From assembly GCF_020171465.1 (NCBI RefSeq), contig NZ_JAIUZR010000005.1, positions 186,001-250,000 on the forward strand: a DNA stretch of 64,000 bases, given 5' to 3'. Position numbers and translations under genes: made by a program. The notes beneath the pieces are model-generated. The model was not told the origin of the DNA, searched no databases, and saw only the letters and a program-made list of their open reading frames with translations. Source of the DNA: Lutimonas saemankumensis. GTDB lineage: Bacteria > Bacteroidota > Bacteroidia > Flavobacteriales > Flavobacteriaceae. This document shows positions 16,624 through 25,971 of the stretch, one piece after another (position 1 is the first letter of the stretch; each line of letters opens with the position of its first letter).

Positions 16624-18441
16624 CTAATTATTGTTAAGCCACCTGTTTTGATTTTTCTGCTCGTTTCTTTCTGCATTTGGGATCAAACTTGTCACATAAT
16701 CCGAATTGTTCAGAAATACTAAATAAGTCTCTTTTTGTTCCCCGTAACGGTTAAATACAATTTTCACCTTATCACCGGGTTTGTACGCGTTTAATAAAGT
16801 TTTAGGATCTAGTTTGTTATTGGTCAGTTTTCCGTCAATTGATACAATTCGATCTCCTTTTGACAATCCTGCGTTATAAAATGAGCCCTTTTCAAGCGGG
16901 TATGAATCGATTAGCCACTTATTGTCAATAACCTGAACGGTACCGCCAAAAGAGGGTAAATGAAGGAAAGGCTGACTCAGGCTGACCCCAACAGAATTGA
17001 GTAAGCTTTTATAATCTGGCATCTTACTACCAAAAATGTAGGCATTAAAAAAATCATCTGCGAATTTCTCGTTACTGTAATCTGATAAAGATTTCTTTAG
17101 ATCCTTCAGGGTATATGGGATTTCCTGCCTTCCAAAATTATTCCACGCAAGTTGCATATAACCATCGAGAGATTTTTCAGGATTGAGCTGCCTAAGGCTC
17201 AAATCGAGAGCCAGTCCCAAAGCATTTCCATATGAGTAATAGGATATAAATAGATTTTCCCAGTTTACCTGATCAATTGAGCTGGCCGCATCAACAAAAG
17301 GCGCCTGATAGCTCATTTCCACCGGAGAATAGTGATTTCTGCCAGGAGAATTCCAGACTTTATTAAGTAATGATGAGAGTCCTTGAATATATGCTTCTCG
17401 ACTTAAAATTCCGGATCTGCAGAGAACCAGCCCCGTGTAATAACTTGTAAACCCTTCTGCAAACCACAATTCACCTGACATGTTCGCTTCTGTGAAATCA
17501 AAAGGTTCCAGGGAAGAAGGGCGCAACCTTTCAACATTCCAAGCGTGAAAAAACTCATGGGCCACTGTTCCTATATTTTCCTGATCTCCACCCTCTGACA
17601 AGGCCTTTAAATCTGTTAAAATGGTTGAATTTCTGTGCTCCATACCGTCTCCGTGAACATTAGGTGCATAACAGGCAAGAAACGTATAATTACCAAATTC
17701 AAAATCAGGAAGTTCTCCAAATATTTCCAATTCTGATCTTACAATTTTTTCAACATTTTTCATGTAATCCTCAAATCCATCATAACTCTCAGTTTGATGT
17801 AAAACGAACCGAATGTTATATTCCCTGTCATTCGATTTTATTGGAAAACTACGAACCTGATGATCACTGATTTCAATTGGGCTATCCATAAAATATTGGA
17901 GGTTAGGAGCCCTGTAATTTTTTTCATCGATGCGTTCGAGTTGGGTTGCTACCTTCCAGTTCAGATCAATTCGGGGATTGATTTTCAATTCAATTTTTTC
18001 CGATGCATGAGCAGGGGCATACAGAAAAGTTGCCGGTATGTTGAGGTGAGCGTGAGTTTCATCAACTTGTGAATAGGTTCCATCTCCATGGTTGGCAAAA
18101 AGCTTATAACTGACATTGACAATTCCATTATGACCCGTAATATCCCATTGATAGGGGTTTGGCCTGTGCACTTTTAGCTCTGTTCCATTATGATCAAGAG
18201 CAACCAGGTCAAATACATTTTTTGCAAATTCATGAACGGCATAACGGCCAGGAGAACTTCGACTCATCCTTATCGAGAGAGTATCCTTTTTCACATTTTG
18301 AAAATAAATTTTAATATCCGCCTGATGATGGACGGCATTTTCAAAACTGATTTCATACGAGACGGATGCTTGTGCACTCATCATTAAAACGCAAAACAGG
18401 CAGATTACTAAAATACGGGACCTTAGATTCATAGATTTCAT
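16624..18441 (-). CDS. M61 family metallopeptidase with PDZ domain
   Basis: A 605-residue exported zinc aminopeptidase of the glycyl-aminopeptidase type. A signal peptide (RILVICLFCVLMMSAQA) is followed by an N-terminal beta domain, the gluzincin catalytic domain with HEFFH (His295, Glu296, His299) and the third ligand Glu in ELWFAEGFTSYY (about Glu329), and a C-terminal PDZ domain (~490-590, GSFYNAGLSKGDRIVSIDG). All catalytic residues are intact. It probably trims peptides in the periplasm. An alternative start three codons in (MNLRSR) is equally plausible. Confidence 0.93.
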   Translation of the reverse strand: MKSMNLRSRILVICLFCVLMMSAQASVSYEISFENAVHHQADIKIYFQNVKKDTLSIRMSRSSPGRYAVHEFAKNVFDLVALDHNGTELKVHRPNPYQWDITGHNGIVNVSYKLFANHGDGTYSQVDETHAHLNIPATFLYAPAHASEKIELKINPRIDLNWKVATQLERIDEKNYRAPNLQYFMDSPIEISDHQVRSFPIKSNDREYNIRFVLHQTESYDGFEDYMKNVEKIVRSELEIFGELPDFEFGNYTFLACYAPNVHGDGMEHRNSTILTDLKALSEGGDQENIGTVAHEFFHAWNVERLRPSSLEPFDFTEANMSGELWFAEGFTSYYTGLVLCRSGILSREAYIQGLSSLLNKVWNSPGRNHYSPVEMSYQAPFVDAASSIDQVNWENLFISYYSYGNALGLALDLSLRQLNPEKSLDGYMQLAWNNFGRQEIPYTLKDLKKSLSDYSNEKFADDFFNAYIFGSKMPDYKSLLNSVGVSLSQPFLHLPSFGGTVQVIDNKWLIDSYPLEKGSFYNAGLSKGDRIVSIDGKLTNNKLDPKTLLNAYKPGDKVKIVFNRYGEQKETYLVFLNNSDYVTSLIPNAERNEQKNQNRWLNNN

Positions 18442-18539
18442 GGCGACTTAAAACGGCAGGTAAATATATTCATAATAATTTCGAATTCATAGTACAGCCT
18501 CAAGGTAGTCTTAAATAAAAAAGAGATACATTTGCACCC

Positions 18540-19376
18540 ATGGAGAACGGTAAGATTCATAAGCTTGAAATTGTTGATAAAGACCCAAGGGGATATATTC
18601 TTGAAGATGATAAGAGGAATCAGGTTCTTCTTCCCTTTACCGGAGTTGAGACAGATTATGAAATAGGATCATTTGCTGAGGTTTTTATTTATAAAGATCG
18701 GGTGAGGGTGGTAAGTAGTAAGTTACCAAAAGTGGAAGTTGACAACTTTGCCTTCATGAAAGTGACTAAGATTACCAGTAACGGGGCTTACCTTGACTGG
18801 GGTCTTGAAAAAGATCTTTTTGTCCCGGCCGAGGAGCAAATGGATACGCTGGTTGTGGGAGAATCATACGTGTTTTTTGTTTATGAGGATGAAGATTCGG
18901 GGGCTATAAGAGGATCCCAGCGAATTGAAGATTTCGTGTTTTTTGATGAAATAGACGTGGAAAAGGGCCAGGAGGTGGAGATCTTTCCTTATCGTAAAAG
19001 TCAGCTTGGTGTAAATGCTGTTGTAAATAACCTTTATTTTGGTTTGATCTTTAATTCTGATATTCATAAAGAGGTAAAAATAGGGAGTGCGATAAAGGGA
19101 TATGTCAAACAGGTCAGGGATGATGGTAAAATTGATATTACTCTTGAGCCTATGGGATATAAACAAAGTATAGACCCTATTGCCCAGAAATTGTACAATT
19201 CGATCAAAATATCCGGAGATTTTCTTCCATTAACAGATAAAAGTGACCCGGCCGAAATAAGGGAACATCTGGGAATAAGTAAAAAAGCATTTAAACGAGC
19301 CGTGGGCCATCTCTATAAAAACAAAAAGATAAAAATTACCCCGGAGGGATTGATTCTAAACCAAACCGCTACCTAG
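18540..19376 (+). CDS. CvfB-family S1 RNA-binding protein
   Basis: A 278-residue protein related to CvfB/YitL. It contains tandem S1-like OB domains: the clearest starts at FAFMKVTKITSNGAYLDWGLEKDLFVP (near residues 73-100), and a later one is IGSAIKGYVKQVRDDGKIDITLE. It ends in a winged-helix domain (EIREHLGISKKAFKRAVGHLYKNKKI). The domain order matches the family, whose members bind RNA and affect virulence-related or surface gene expression in Firmicutes; in Bacteroidota the role is unstudied. A TACATTTG element ends only 5 bases before the ATG. Confidence 0.9.
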   Translation: MENGKIHKLEIVDKDPRGYILEDDKRNQVLLPFTGVETDYEIGSFAEVFIYKDRVRVVSSKLPKVEVDNFAFMKVTKITSNGAYLDWGLEKDLFVPAEEQMDTLVVGESYVFFVYEDEDSGAIRGSQRIEDFVFFDEIDVEKGQEVEIFPYRKSQLGVNAVVNNLYFGLIFNSDIHKEVKIGSAIKGYVKQVRDDGKIDITLEPMGYKQSIDPIAQKLYNSIKISGDFLPLTDKSDPAEIREHLGISKKAFKRAVGHLYKNKKIKITPEGLILNQTAT

Positions 19377-19385
19377 TAAAATCTG

Positions 19386-20378
19386 TTACACCAGTGGATT
19401 CATCCATTTAAACTGATGGTTTGTATCCGGAACAACAATTCTCTCAGCAATTCTTTCCATTCTTTCAGGGAGCTTCATCAAGTAGTTTCGGGCTTTTTCA
19501 GCATCCGCACTTAATCCTGTGATTTTGTCTATGTTCCAGGCCTGGTTTAATTTCCTAAGGATATCGACATAATCAAAACTGGTGTAAACGCCTGCTCTTT
19601 GAGCTACTTCTGAAAACTTCTCAAATAAGTTGCCCTGTGCCCCAAATGATTCCCGAAGGTGCATCGCGGGCATCGTTATCTTTAGTTTCATCATGTCAAA
19701 GTAGGCCATCATCATCTCACTGGGGTCAACCGTAAAAATCTGTCGAATAAATTCTGTATAAGCCTTGTGGTGCCTCATCTCATCGCCAGCAATGATCTTA
19801 CACATCTTTCCCAGATTTTTCATTCCTGCCTTTCTGGCAAGTTTAGCCACATTATTATGAGAAACATAAGTGGCAAGTTCCTGAAAGGAAGTGTAAACAA
19901 AATTCTTGTAAGGATCTCTGGCCGTACCAATGTCAAAACCATCAGCGATCAAATGTTGTGTAGTGATTTCAACCTCACGCATATTAACTCTACCAGATAA
20001 ATAAATGTATTTGTTAAGCACGTCACCATGACGGTTTTCCTCTGCCGTCCACATTCTTACCCATTTTGCCCATCCATTGTCACCGTCTTCTTCATGCTGA
20101 CTTACTCCGTCAAGATCCATCAGCCAAGATTCATAGGTTGGCAGGGCTTCCTCAGTGATCATATCACCTACCAGGGTAATCCAGAAATCATTCCCTAAAT
20201 CTTTAGATATTTCTCTTATCTCCCGGACTTCTTCCATAAACGAATCCGACTGAGGATTGGGTAAAAAATCTGAAGGTTGCCAGATCTTTTCAGGCGGAAT
20301 TAAATAGTCATCCAAAAAGGAATCAACATTTTTTTCCAGGGTTCGCATGACTTCTTTACGTATATTTTTGACTGACAT
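19386..20378 (-). CDS. Acyl-[acyl-carrier-protein] desaturase
   Basis: A 330-residue soluble di-iron desaturase that introduces a double bond into acyl-ACP. The two iron-binding motifs are visible as EENRHG (Glu113/Glu114, His117) and DEMRHH (Glu200, His203), with additional Glu ligands expected at EEALPTYES and FQELATY. Length and order fit the stearoyl-ACP desaturase family (FA_desaturase_2). This allows aerobic synthesis of unsaturated fatty acids. It converges with cvfB, only 9 bases between the stops, and no terminator hairpin was seen between them. Confidence 0.93.
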   Translation of the reverse strand: MSVKNIRKEVMRTLEKNVDSFLDDYLIPPEKIWQPSDFLPNPQSDSFMEEVREIREISKDLGNDFWITLVGDMITEEALPTYESWLMDLDGVSQHEEDGDNGWAKWVRMWTAEENRHGDVLNKYIYLSGRVNMREVEITTQHLIADGFDIGTARDPYKNFVYTSFQELATYVSHNNVAKLARKAGMKNLGKMCKIIAGDEMRHHKAYTEFIRQIFTVDPSEMMMAYFDMMKLKITMPAMHLRESFGAQGNLFEKFSEVAQRAGVYTSFDYVDILRKLNQAWNIDKITGLSADAEKARNYLMKLPERMERIAERIVVPDTNHQFKWMNPLV

Positions 20379-20549
20379 CTTGATTTTTTTAGTGAAATGC
20401 GAAGTTAATCAGATTTTGCGAAACTACGGAGCCTGCACACTCTAATTTATTTATGGCTCTTTACTTCTTAGAGGAATATTTATAGTTTTCTTCGATTGAA
20501 AATCAAAATAAAAATTTTATTTTTAGAAAGCCAAACCTAATTCTTTATC

Positions 20550-21011
20550 ATGCTTTTCAATATTTTCATCGGGCTGTTCGTTGTAGCATTAACAGTGATT
20601 ATACAGGGTTATGGTACCGTATTCTGGATAAGCAGAGTAAAAAAAAGAGGTGGTTTGGAATCTTTTACAAAGCACAAGAACAGGTGGACATTACTGCTGA
20701 TCTCATCATCATTTTTCTTAATATTTCTTCACCTTATTCAAACTGCTATTTGGGCCTTAACGTATCTCCTTTTACCCGAAGTAACAGAATTTGAGACTTT
20801 TGAGAAATCCATGTATTTTTCATTAGTGACATTTACAACCCTTGGATATGGAGAAATTACCATTGGGTCCTCCAACAGAATTCTGGCAGGTCTTGAAGCT
20901 ATTAATGGAATAACCCTGATCGGATGGTCAACAGCTTTTATGTTTGCGATTTTCCAGCAGATGCTTGGACACGGAATAAAAATTAAAAAGAAAAAAGTTA
21001 CCAAAGAATAA
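20550..21011 (+). CDS. Potassium-channel-like membrane protein (Ion_trans_2)
   Basis: A 153-residue protein with hydrophobic segments at about 3-28, 47-75 and 111-137. Between the last two is a pore loop with the selectivity filter TTLGYGE (96-102), close to the K+-channel TVGYG. The layout is an extra N-terminal helix followed by a two-TM pore module, with no cytoplasmic gating domain. It probably forms a tetrameric cation channel. It precedes the efflux operon by 44 bases on the same strand and may share its transcript. Confidence 0.85.
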   Translation: MLFNIFIGLFVVALTVIIQGYGTVFWISRVKKRGGLESFTKHKNRWTLLLISSSFFLIFLHLIQTAIWALTYLLLPEVTEFETFEKSMYFSLVTFTTLGYGEITIGSSNRILAGLEAINGITLIGWSTAFMFAIFQQMLGHGIKIKKKKVTKE

Positions 21012-21055
21012 CGAATTAGATTAAAGAAATTGGTATAACCAGTTATAGTTATGTT

Positions 21056-22129
21056 ATGGGAAAGGAAAAAAAATCTATAAAAAAAGTAAGCTTTATAGTT
21101 CTAATCATTACGGGAGTGTTTTTTATATGGTATGTCAGTGCGGACCGTCATACACCATATACGGACCAGGCCCGAATACAGGGGCTGATAACTCCGGTGA
21201 GCCCCAGGGTTTCGGGTTTTGTAACTGAAATTAATATCAAACTGCATTCAAGAGTAAAGGCAGGCGATGTATTGTTTCAATTGGACAAACGACCTTTTGA
21301 AATTGCGATTGACATGGCCGAGGCCGAAATAGATAATACAACGCAATCCGTTGCCGCAAGCGGAGCTTCAGTAAAGTCTTCAGCCGGGAAACTCGGTGTT
21401 GCCAAGGCTCAGTTGGACAGGGCACAAAGAAACTGGGACAGGGTCCAAAAGGTGATGCGTGAGAATGAAGGAGCACTTTCAGAGGCAGACAAAGATCAGG
21501 CTGAAACTGCCCTGCTTCAGGCTACAGAACAGGTGGCTTCGGCAGAAGCAAGTCTGGAAAGGGCCAAACAATCTTTAGGTGTTTCGGGTCCTGACAATCC
21601 AAAAATCAGGAGAGCGGTTCAAAAACTTGAAAAAGCTCAACTCGACCTGGAATTTTCAACCGTCATGGCTCCCACAGATGGAGTAATTGAAAGTTTTGAT
21701 GTTGACTTGGGGTATTATGCAAATGCAGGACAGCCGATAACTACTTTGATTTCAAGTTCTGATGTTTGGATTCAGGCCAATTTAAAGGAAAATAACCTTT
21801 CAAAAATGAACCTTGAAGATGAGGTTGAGTTCTCACTTGATATTGCCCCCGGAACAATTTTTAAAGGCCGGGTACGGAGTATTGGTTTTGGCGTTGCCAC
21901 TGACCAGACAAACAAAGGAGGATTGCCATCCGTTTCTGAAAAAAAAGGATGGTTGCAGGATCCTCAGCGGTTTCCTGTCATTATTAGCTGCGACGACCCT
22001 GAAGTAAGGGATCTGTATAGATTGGGCGGACAGGTGGATGTGGTTGTCTACACAGGAGACAATTTTTTACTTAACTCAATTGCAGGATTTAGATTAAGGC
22101 TTATTTCTTTTTTATCATATGTCAGGTAG
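21056..22129 (+). CDS. HlyD/EmrA-family periplasmic adaptor (membrane fusion protein)
   Basis: A 357-residue adaptor: one N-terminal membrane helix (~8-26), a beta-barrel/lipoyl half-motif (ITPVSPRVSGFVTEINIKLHSRVKAGDVLFQLD, near residues 44-76), an Ala/Gln-rich coiled-coil hairpin (~85-190), and the second lipoyl half (TVMAPTDGVIESFDVDLGYY). This is the layout of EmrA and AaeA. It bridges an inner-membrane permease and an outer-membrane TolC-type channel. Its 3' end overlaps the next gene by 11 bases, and the next two genes supply those partners. Confidence 0.93.
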   Translation: MGKEKKSIKKVSFIVLIITGVFFIWYVSADRHTPYTDQARIQGLITPVSPRVSGFVTEINIKLHSRVKAGDVLFQLDKRPFEIAIDMAEAEIDNTTQSVAASGASVKSSAGKLGVAKAQLDRAQRNWDRVQKVMRENEGALSEADKDQAETALLQATEQVASAEASLERAKQSLGVSGPDNPKIRRAVQKLEKAQLDLEFSTVMAPTDGVIESFDVDLGYYANAGQPITTLISSSDVWIQANLKENNLSKMNLEDEVEFSLDIAPGTIFKGRVRSIGFGVATDQTNKGGLPSVSEKKGWLQDPQRFPVIISCDDPEVRDLYRLGGQVDVVVYTGDNFLLNSIAGFRLRLISFLSYVR

Positions 22130-23162
22130 GACCAGGAAAATATCGCTGTTTGCAATTGACTGGGCCTCAATGATACCAGTAATAAGGTATGTTCTGGGCT
22201 CCTGTTTTATTCTCGGGGTTACCTCACTGATGAATTATGACCTGGCTTATTTAACCTCGGTACTTTCTTTGGGATATCTCGCTCCCGGAGCGAAACCCCT
22301 CAGTTTTAAGCAGGGAGGAGGGTTTTTGCTCATTTTAACTTTGATTACCGGTACGGCGGTTATTTTTTCTGAATTGTTTTTAGAATATGCCATGGTGTTT
22401 ATGCCTTTGCTTTTGTTGTCGCTGCTTTGGTTGTATTACACAGATAAAATACCGATGATGGTAAAATTGTTCTCGCTTATCAGTATGGTAATCATTCCAT
22501 TTGTTTCCATAGATACTGCGGCAATAGGTAGTTATGTGGCTTCCAGACTGGTTTTTAATGCTTTTATGGCGGTGTTATTATCACAGATCATTTTTATGGT
22601 TTTTCCGTTATGCGAGGCGGATATTCCCTTTGAAAAGAAAAAGGAAGAGGCCAGGAAAAAAACCGATAGAGAACGCTATAATTATGCCATCAGTATTATT
22701 GTCATCTTATTACCGGTACTTCTTTTGTTTTATATGTTTAAGTTATCTTCAAGTGTATTGATTCTTACTTTTATTGCGATCTTATCTATTAGCCCCGCAC
22801 TTGCAAATCCCAAGGTGGGATTAGTGATGATCGTAGCCAACATTCTAGGGGGACTGTTTGGGATACTTGGATATAAATTACTGGTCATTGTACCCAATTT
22901 TACATTTATGATTCTATTGGTCTTTGTGATAGGGATGTTTTTTGGAAGCAGGCTTTTTTCAGACAGTAAGTACGCAGCTATTTTTGGGAGTGGATTTTCA
23001 ACTTTCTTATTGATCCTTGGATCGGTTACATCATCTGATGCAGAAGCCGGAAGTAAGGTTTGGAGCAGGGTTATTCAAATATCGATAGCGGTGATCTATG
23101 TGGTGATCGCCTTCAATATTCTCAACAGAATTTTGGAATCTAAAAAGAAGGAAACGGCATGA
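22119..23162 (+). CDS. DUF2955/FUSC-like inner-membrane permease
   Basis: A 347-residue protein with about ten hydrophobic segments in two similar halves separated by a charged loop (EKKKEEARKKTDRER, near residues 172-186). The pattern matches DUF2955, related to the FUSC/AaeB aromatic-acid exporters, which pair with HlyD-type adaptors. There is no ATPase or RND signature, so transport is presumably driven by the proton motive force. The ATG lies inside the 3' end of the adaptor gene, and the stop overlaps the next gene by 4 bases, so the three genes form a tightly coupled efflux operon. The substrate is unknown. Confidence 0.82.
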   Translation: MSGRTRKISLFAIDWASMIPVIRYVLGSCFILGVTSLMNYDLAYLTSVLSLGYLAPGAKPLSFKQGGGFLLILTLITGTAVIFSELFLEYAMVFMPLLLLSLLWLYYTDKIPMMVKLFSLISMVIIPFVSIDTAAIGSYVASRLVFNAFMAVLLSQIIFMVFPLCEADIPFEKKKEEARKKTDRERYNYAISIIVILLPVLLLFYMFKLSSSVLILTFIAILSISPALANPKVGLVMIVANILGGLFGILGYKLLVIVPNFTFMILLVFVIGMFFGSRLFSDSKYAAIFGSGFSTFLLILGSVTSSDAEAGSKVWSRVIQISIAVIYVVIAFNILNRILESKKKETA

Positions 23163-24550
23163 AGAATCTGATAAAATATATGCTGATAATCGGTTTTACA
23201 GGCTTAGTGTTCTTTTTGGTGGAAGGATGTAAAGTAGGTAGAGACTACGAAAGACAACCGGTTGAATCTCCCGAATCATTTCAACTGGATTTTCCAAAGG
23301 ACAGCAGTATTTCAAATATTCCCTGGTGGAGGTTATTTAATGACAGTGTCCTTGTGGATCTTATCGACACGGCTTTGGTAAATAATATAAACATACAGAT
23401 CGCCATTTCAAGAATTCAGGAAGCCGAACTGCAAATTGACATCGCAAAAGCGGATTATTACCCGTTCATAGGTTACAATGCCTACGGTTCAAGTGGGACT
23501 AATTCAGAAGTTTCGGGTTGGAATAATGCGGCAGGAGGAGGTGTCAACGTCTCGTACACTGTCGATCTTTGGCAAAAGATCAAATCGATGAACAAAATTG
23601 CACTCCAGAATTATTTAGCCTCAGAAGAGGCCTATAAAGCGTTAAATATCAGCATCGTTTCCGCTGTGGCTTCTGCTTATGTATCTTTACGAGATATCGA
23701 TAACCGAATAATCATTTCTCAGAAAACGGCTGAAAATTTCCAGGAAAACCTCGACGTCATGCAGGCGCGATTTAATGGGGGGTTTATCAGTGAAGTTGAT
23801 CTTTCCCAATCAAAGATTCAATTGAGTGAAGCAAAAACCGCTATTGAGATCTTTGACCGTTCAAGGGGACAGATCGAAAATGCTATAAGTATTTTACTTG
23901 GGACTCCACCAAAATCGATTCCGAGAGGTAATTCGCTTTTTGATCAGATTTCTATACCTGAAATTCCTGTGGGGCTACCATCAGAGCTACTAGACAGAAG
24001 ACCTGATATTTTGCAGGCTGAACGAAACCTTCATGCTCAAACTCTGAGAATTGGTGTCGCAGAAGCCCTAAAATATCCCTCATTAACCCTAAGCCTGGAC
24101 ATGGGGGCACAATTGGTAAATCCTTCATTTTTATTTGCTGATCTGGGAGCACAGTTATTGGGCCCGATATTCAATGCCGGAAGATTGCAAAGAAATGTAG
24201 AAGTAGAAGAAGCACGGACCAAGCAGTTGTTGCTGAATTATGAAGCCACTTACTTAACTGCGCTGCAGGAGGTGGAGGATGCCATGATAGCCGTTGAAAC
24301 GTATGGGAGAGAATACGATCTGAGGAATGAACAAATGCAAATGGCCACAAAGGCATCACAACTTTCCTGGGTACGCTATGACGGAGGATTGACAAGTTAT
24401 CTTGAAGTTTTGAATCTTCAAACCTCTCAATTCAATGCTGAGTTAAGGGCTTCGGAAGCTTTTAAAAATGAGCTCACTTCGGTTATTAAACTCTATGAAG
24501 CCCTGGGCGGAGGCTGGTATGCTCCCGAAAATGAACAAACAGTAAACTAA
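23159..24550 (+). CDS. TolC/NodT-family outer-membrane efflux lipoprotein
   Basis: A 463-residue outer-membrane factor. The N-terminus is a lipoprotein signal with lipobox VEGC (Cys24), followed by the OprM/NodT hallmark of WWRLFND near residue 57. Two OEP repeats follow, with the usual ANxNIxIAxxRIxEAELQ helices, the LSLDMGAQL strands and the EVEDAMIAVE helix near the end. It would trimerise to form the exit duct of the HlyD/DUF2955 pump. The start overlaps the previous stop as ATGA. Confidence 0.94.
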   Translation: MKNLIKYMLIIGFTGLVFFLVEGCKVGRDYERQPVESPESFQLDFPKDSSISNIPWWRLFNDSVLVDLIDTALVNNINIQIAISRIQEAELQIDIAKADYYPFIGYNAYGSSGTNSEVSGWNNAAGGGVNVSYTVDLWQKIKSMNKIALQNYLASEEAYKALNISIVSAVASAYVSLRDIDNRIIISQKTAENFQENLDVMQARFNGGFISEVDLSQSKIQLSEAKTAIEIFDRSRGQIENAISILLGTPPKSIPRGNSLFDQISIPEIPVGLPSELLDRRPDILQAERNLHAQTLRIGVAEALKYPSLTLSLDMGAQLVNPSFLFADLGAQLLGPIFNAGRLQRNVEVEEARTKQLLLNYEATYLTALQEVEDAMIAVETYGREYDLRNEQMQMATKASQLSWVRYDGGLTSYLEVLNLQTSQFNAELRASEAFKNELTSVIKLYEALGGGWYAPENEQTVN

Positions 24551-24566
24551 TTTAAAATCCTTGATA

Positions 24567-25661
24567 ATGAAAAATACAGATTCTAGAAAACCCTTTGATA
24601 TTTATATCAAAATAGTACTGATCTCATTACTACTGGTATGGAGCTTTTTAATCGTGAGGCCATTTGTTACCTTGATCGTTTGGTCCATAATAGTAGCCGT
24701 GGCCCTTTATCCCTTTTATCAGAAACTTTTAAAACTAACCAAGGGAAAAAAGAAAGGTTTGATAACCTCACTTTTTACGATTATTCTAATTGCATTGATT
24801 GTTTTGCCAACAATTGGCCTTACATCTTCCATAATCGATTCAGGACAAGAGTTTTATCAAAGCTTTGAAGCCGGAACCTTAAAAGTTCCGCCTCCGGCAG
24901 AATCCATTAAAGAATGGCCTGTAATTGGGAAAGATATTTACAGTGTCTGGGCTACGGCTTCTCATGATCTCGAAAATTTTATCGTGAAGTATAAAGATCA
25001 GATATCAAGTTCTTTAAGCTGGTTTTTCAGCAGTTTCGCGGGCTTGATGGGATCCGTGGCCTTAGGGCTTTTTGCCTTGATCATTGCTGCTGTTTTTATG
25101 TCTTCGGCCGACTCGGGATATCAGTCTGGGGTTAATTTTATAAACAGGCTGGTTGCAGGTAAAGGAGAAGAAATAATGACAATGTGCGTTAGTACAATAA
25201 GATCTGTTGTCAAAGGGATTCTTCTCGTGGCAATTATTCAGGCCGCATTGGCATATATAGGATTTATAGTTATTGATCTTCCGGCAGCGTCTCTGTTTGC
25301 CATGTTGGTTTTGATATTTGCCATAATCCAATTGCCTCCGTTGATTGCAATGATACCTGCGATAGCTATTGTATTTTCTTATGCGGATTCAACGCCTGCC
25401 ATTATATTCACGATCTATTCTATCATAGTTTCCATGTCTGACAGTTTCCTAAAACCTATCTTACTGGGTAAAGGACTTGAAACTCCAATGCTCGTAATAC
25501 TGATAGGGGCTTTAGGAGGAATGATGTTACAGGGAATTCTCGGCCTTTTTATAGGGCCGGTAATTTTGGCTTTGATGTTTCAGCTCTATACAAACTGGGT
25601 GGCAGAGGGTCATCCTGATGCTCCTGTTGAAAAAAAGGTTAAGCCTACTTCAGAAGAATAA
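24567..25661 (+). CDS. AI-2E family transporter (PerM/YdiK-like)
   Basis: A 364-residue membrane protein; the ATG at 24567 (MKNTDSRK) is preferred over the TTG 6 bases upstream. It has about eight hydrophobic segments with the family pattern: two N-terminal helices, a charged loop (KLTKGKKKG), and a conserved C-terminal bundle containing PPLIAMIPAIA, SMSDSFLKPILLGKG and GPVILALMFQLY. Families of this kind include exporters of small molecules and Na+/H+ antiporters, so substrate naming is unsafe. It follows the efflux operon by 16 bases and ends at a bidirectional terminator. Confidence 0.88.
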   Translation: MKNTDSRKPFDIYIKIVLISLLLVWSFLIVRPFVTLIVWSIIVAVALYPFYQKLLKLTKGKKKGLITSLFTIILIALIVLPTIGLTSSIIDSGQEFYQSFEAGTLKVPPPAESIKEWPVIGKDIYSVWATASHDLENFIVKYKDQISSSLSWFFSSFAGLMGSVALGLFALIIAAVFMSSADSGYQSGVNFINRLVAGKGEEIMTMCVSTIRSVVKGILLVAIIQAALAYIGFIVIDLPAASLFAMLVLIFAIIQLPPLIAMIPAIAIVFSYADSTPAIIFTIYSIIVSMSDSFLKPILLGKGLETPMLVILIGALGGMMLQGILGLFIGPVILALMFQLYTNWVAEGHPDAPVEKKVKPTSEE

Positions 25662-25664
25662 TCT

Positions 25665-25692
25665 AAAAAAAGCTCCGAAAGGAGCTTTTTTT
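25665..25692. terminator. Bidirectional terminator between AI-2E transporter and hypC
   Basis: Perfect 12-bp stem A7-GCTCC (25665-25676) / GGAGC-T7 (25681-25692) with a GAAA tetraloop. It carries a U-tract in either direction. The hypC stop codon (25691-25693) is built into the right arm, so the hydrogenase operon ends exactly here. Confidence 0.9.
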
Positions 25693-25951
25693 ATGTGGAA
25701 TCTGAGTCGTCAAGCTCGTGTAGCTCCCCAAGCTGTTTGAGTAATTCAAAAGTTTTTTTTGCCTCTTCTTCATTGACGATACTTATGGCGGCACCTACAT
25801 GAACCATCACATAATCACCTACTTTTGCCTCAGGCACCAGCGTCAGGCTTACTTCCTTGATAATACCGTCAAAGGAGACCTTTCCAACTCGGAAAATATC
25901 ATCGAGTTGTTCCGTAATTTTTATCAGTTTGCCAGGAATGGAAAGGCACAT
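25691..25951 (-). CDS. hypC: Hydrogenase maturation chaperone HypC
   Basis: An 86-residue protein with the invariant N-terminus MCLSIPGK, whose Cys2 binds the Fe(CN)2CO unit together with HypD and delivers it to the hydrogenase large-subunit precursor. The GDYVMVHVGAAISIVNEEEA segment is typical. It is the last gene of the leftward hydrogenase operon, 20 bases after hypB. Its partners hypD and hypE are not in this window. It could serve either or both of the two hydrogenases encoded here. Confidence 0.95.
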   Translation of the reverse strand: MCLSIPGKLIKITEQLDDIFRVGKVSFDGIIKEVSLTLVPEAKVGDYVMVHVGAAISIVNEEEAKKTFELLKQLGELHELDDSDST

Positions 25952-25971
25952 AGAACTACTAATTTAACAGA

